Translations under genes and position numbers: made by a program
DNA from: an uncultured Flavobacteriales bacterium
GTDB lineage: Bacteria > Bacteroidota > Bacteroidia > Flavobacteriales_D > Crocinitomicaceae
DNA: 64,000 nt
Assembly: GCA_937876195.1 (NCBI GenBank)
Contig: CALEIK010000016.1
Coordinates: forward strand, 107,534-171,533
Reading direction: 5' to 3'
Shown here: positions 61,917 through 64,000 of the stretch, one piece after another
Layout of the letters: the number at the start of each line of letters is the position of its first letter
Position numbering within the stretch: position 1 is the stretch's first letter
The notes under the pieces: generated by a model
The model's input: the letters and a program-made list of their open reading frames with translations, nothing else
Databases searched by the model: none
Told to the model about the DNA's origin: nothing

Positions 61917-62701
61917 AAAGAAGATTTATTTTTTTAGGAATTATTGGACTGTTGGCAACTAGCTGTTCTACGACGAAGTCTGTCGTTGACGAGGTGATTG
62001 CATCTCCCACTGTAAATGGAAAAGCAGTGAAGTATTTGTACAGTGCGGACAAGCAAGATTCATCCATCTGTACAATTCACTACCGATACTTTGATCCATC
62101 AGATCAGCCTTACAAGGATTCAGTCAATAAGAAGATTATTGAATTTACAAGTTTATTGACCCAGTTTGAACGAACAAAACTGAAAGGAATGGAGCCGTCC
62201 GCTGATTTTTTTACAGCACAATTGGACTCATTCGTGGCGATATACTTAGTCGAAGACTACGACGAAAACCGCATGCGCTGGGAACTTGAAGGAACCATCG
62301 AGATTGACGATACGAGAGAAGAGATTGTACAATTACAAACTTCGGGTTGGGCTTACACTGGTGGAGCGCACGGAAATGGGGCTACGAATACCTATATTTT
62401 CGACAAGAAAAATGGAAAGGAATTCCGTTTAGAGGACTTTTTCTCGAATACTTCAGAATTAACTGGTATAGCGGAAAGTTATTTTAGGAAACTCTATGAA
62501 ATTGCACCAGAGGATGATTTGAATGAAGCGGGTTTTTGGTTTGAAAATGGGATTTTCTATTTGAATAATAACTTCTCAATTGTGGGAGAAAATATCGTGT
62601 TTTTGTACAATAGTTATGAGATTGCTCCCTACGCTGGCGGACAAACAGTTTTAGAAATCCCAATAGAGGAAATAAAACACTTGGTCAAAGTTAACTTGTA
62701 G
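61913..62701 (+). CDS. Lipoprotein with DUF4163/DUF3298 (RsiV-like) domains
   Basis: A 262-aa protein. MKRRFIFLGIIGLLATSC is a lipoprotein signal (lipobox LATSC). The middle resembles DUF4163, and AYTGGAHGNGATNTYIFD is the DUF3298 signature that occurs in RsiV-type proteins. A coupled start with cdd (ATGA overlap) suggests joint expression. Function unknown. Confidence 0.8.
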   Translation: MKRRFIFLGIIGLLATSCSTTKSVVDEVIASPTVNGKAVKYLYSADKQDSSICTIHYRYFDPSDQPYKDSVNKKIIEFTSLLTQFERTKLKGMEPSADFFTAQLDSFVAIYLVEDYDENRMRWELEGTIEIDDTREEIVQLQTSGWAYTGGAHGNGATNTYIFDKKNGKEFRLEDFFSNTSELTGIAESYFRKLYEIAPEDDLNEAGFWFENGIFYLNNNFSIVGENIVFLYNSYEIAPYAGGQTVLEIPIEEIKHLVKVNL

Positions 62702-62788
62702 CGTAAAAGGTAATAAATCTTTTCGCTACGAATGCAGGGTTAGAATTGAGTTTTTTATATATTTGCCTTCCATATTAAAATTGTGAGA

Positions 62789-63841
62789 ATGTCTGCAAAA
62801 ACGCAAAGTAAAACTGTAAAATCAACGAAGAAGGCTGCAAGTAACGCGAAACCTAAGTTTTCAAAGGAGATTTACAAGAAATGGTACAAGGACATGTTGC
62901 TCATTCGTAAGTTTGAGGAAAAAACAGGTCAACTGTATATTCAACAGAAATTTGGTGGATTTTGTCACTTGTACATTGGACAGGAAGCAATTGTAGTTGG
63001 TACGGCTAGCGCATGTAAAAAGGGAGACAAACACATGACAGCATATCGTGATCATGGTCATCCCATCGCTTTAGGAACAGATCCTCGCGTGTTAATGGCA
63101 GAATTGTACGGTAGAACAACTGGTTGCTCAAAAGGAAAAGGTGGTTCAATGCACTTTTTTGACAAGGAAGTAGGCTTCATGGGAGGTCACGGAATTGTTG
63201 GTGCGCAAATCGCCATGGGAGCAGGAGTTGCTTTCGCTGAGAAATACAACGAGACTGGAAATGTTGCATTTGTTTCGATGGGAGATGGAGCAGTTCGTCA
63301 GGGAGCATTGCATGAGACATTCAATATGGCCATGGTGTGGAAATTACCAGTGGTTTTTATCATAGAAAACAATAATTACGCAATGGGAACCTCAGTTGAG
63401 CGTACCACAAACGTAACAGATTTATCAAAAATTGGACATTCTTACGAGATGCCTTCACGTGCCGTTAACGGTATGTCACCTGAGGCTGTGCATGAAGCAA
63501 TTGAAGAAGCAGCGGATAGAGCGCGCAAAGGTGATGGTCCAACTTTGTTAGACATTAGAACATACCGATACAAAGGACATTCAATGTCTGATCCTCAAAA
63601 ATACCGAACAAAAGAAGAGGTAGCAGATTGGATGGAACAAGATCCGATTCAACATTGTTTGAGCGTGATTAAGGAGAATAAGTGGATGACCGCGAAGGAA
63701 ATCGATGAAGTAGAAGAATGGGTGAAGAATGAAGTGAAGGAATCAATTGAATTTGCTGAAAATTCACCTTTCCCAGAAGGAAAAGAATTATACGAAGATG
63801 TATACAAGGAAGAGAACTACCCTTTCATTGTAGAATATTAA
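62789..63841 (+). CDS. pdhA: Pyruvate dehydrogenase E1 alpha subunit
   Basis: This 350-aa protein has the E1 alpha pattern: LYIGQEAIVVG, then YRDHGHPIALG, then GKGGSMHFFDKEVGFMGGHG, then MGDGAVRQGALHETF and NNNYAMGTSVER for thiamine diphosphate binding. The start ATG at 62789 is taken in place of the GTG two codons upstream. TATATTTG at 62758-62765 may be its -7 element. First gene of the pyruvate dehydrogenase operon. Confidence 0.95.
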   Translation: MSAKTQSKTVKSTKKAASNAKPKFSKEIYKKWYKDMLLIRKFEEKTGQLYIQQKFGGFCHLYIGQEAIVVGTASACKKGDKHMTAYRDHGHPIALGTDPRVLMAELYGRTTGCSKGKGGSMHFFDKEVGFMGGHGIVGAQIAMGAGVAFAEKYNETGNVAFVSMGDGAVRQGALHETFNMAMVWKLPVVFIIENNNYAMGTSVERTTNVTDLSKIGHSYEMPSRAVNGMSPEAVHEAIEEAADRARKGDGPTLLDIRTYRYKGHSMSDPQKYRTKEEVADWMEQDPIQHCLSVIKENKWMTAKEIDEVEEWVKNEVKESIEFAENSPFPEGKELYEDVYKEENYPFIVEY

Positions 63842-63859
63842 TAAGAAAGAATTAGAACA

Positions 63860-64000
63860 ATGGCGGAAATAGTTTACATGCCCAAGTTGAGTGACACAAT
63901 GACCGAAGGTGTTGTTGCCGAATGGACAAAAAAAGTGGGAGATGCAGTTTCGTCTGGAGAAATCCTTGCGGAAATCGAGACAGACAAAGCGACCATGGAA
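63860..64000 (+). CDS. Pyruvate dehydrogenase E2 (lipoyl) component, 3' end outside window
   Basis: The frame starts MAEIVYMPKLSDTMTEG and continues through EIETDKATME, where the Lys is the lipoylation site. The gene is cut by the window edge after 47 codons. It follows pdhA by 18 bp, the usual order in this phylum. Confidence 0.9.
   Translation, partial: MAEIVYMPKLSDTMTEGVVAEWTKKVGDAVSSGEILAEIETDKATME

Noticed and set aside
1..64000. CRISPR arrays, rRNA genes and insertion sequences
   Set aside because: No regularly spaced repeats, rRNA sequence or transposase frame was seen on either strand by eye.

Overview
The window looks like a chromosomal segment of a Bacteroidota, most likely a flavobacterial or Fluviicola/Crocinitomicaceae-type organism. 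Signs are type IX secretion C-terminal tails (LFPNP and YPNPTD motifs followed by a final IVRIVKN or IRFVKK), PD40-OmpA proteins, RteC and an IntDOT-like integrase, AT-rich codon use, and promoters of the Bacteroidota form TTG-N20-TAnnTTTG instead of E. coli -35/-10 boxes. No database search was possible. Family names come from motifs, gene order and recalled family features.

Region 1 (1-16.8 kb) is a defence island, almost entirely on the minus strand. A single long operon seems to start at a good promoter at 16748-16779. It reads: single-TRD HsdS-like protein, HsdM, Fic protein, a small gene split by a -1 frameshift, a CD-NTase, a stand-alone CBASS E2-like protein, full HsdS, a one-TM protein, a CapV-like patatin phospholipase, a second CD-NTase, a two-TM diguanylate-cyclase-like GGDEF protein, HsdR and a YgjP-type metallopeptidase. 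A type I restriction-modification system is therefore interleaved with parts of two cyclic-nucleotide (CBASS-like) systems plus a GGDEF protein. Most neighbouring genes overlap or sit a few bases apart, so they are probably co-expressed. I consider this the most exciting content of the window. Left of it lie a GC-rich non-coding stretch of about 1.1 kb with inverted repeats, a small ORF, and a PD-(D/E)XK nuclease gene cut by the window edge.

Region 2 (16.8-21.8 kb) is a mobile-element end. It holds a tRNA 3'-half remnant followed by a terminator, a DnaC-like ATPase, a replication/winged-helix protein, an excisionase-like HTH protein, RteC, a tyrosine recombinase lacking the first catalytic Arg, arm-type repeats, and then the 3' end of tRNA-Asp. 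No conjugation genes are visible.

Region 3 (21.9-64 kb) is mainly core genome. It contains a T9SS-secreted protein, thrS-infC-rpmI-rplT, an arsenic operon (arsR, DUF6428, arsenate reductase, ACR3) followed by a persulfide-dioxygenase-rhodanese protein, and tRNA-His in a rearranged intergenic region. Next come a polysaccharide/sugar-transferase cluster, two PD40-OmpA paralogues, a 2-oxoacid dehydrogenase E2, a glycosyltransferase fused to a degenerate sugar-transferase module, ridA, a pabA/trpG-type amidotransferase and gyrB. The rest includes a TetR-hydrolase pair with a palindromic operator, a large T9SS serine protease, dnaB, mnmD/mtaB (convergent and overlapping), cdd, and the start of a pyruvate dehydrogenase operon (pdhA, then the E2 gene cut by the right edge).
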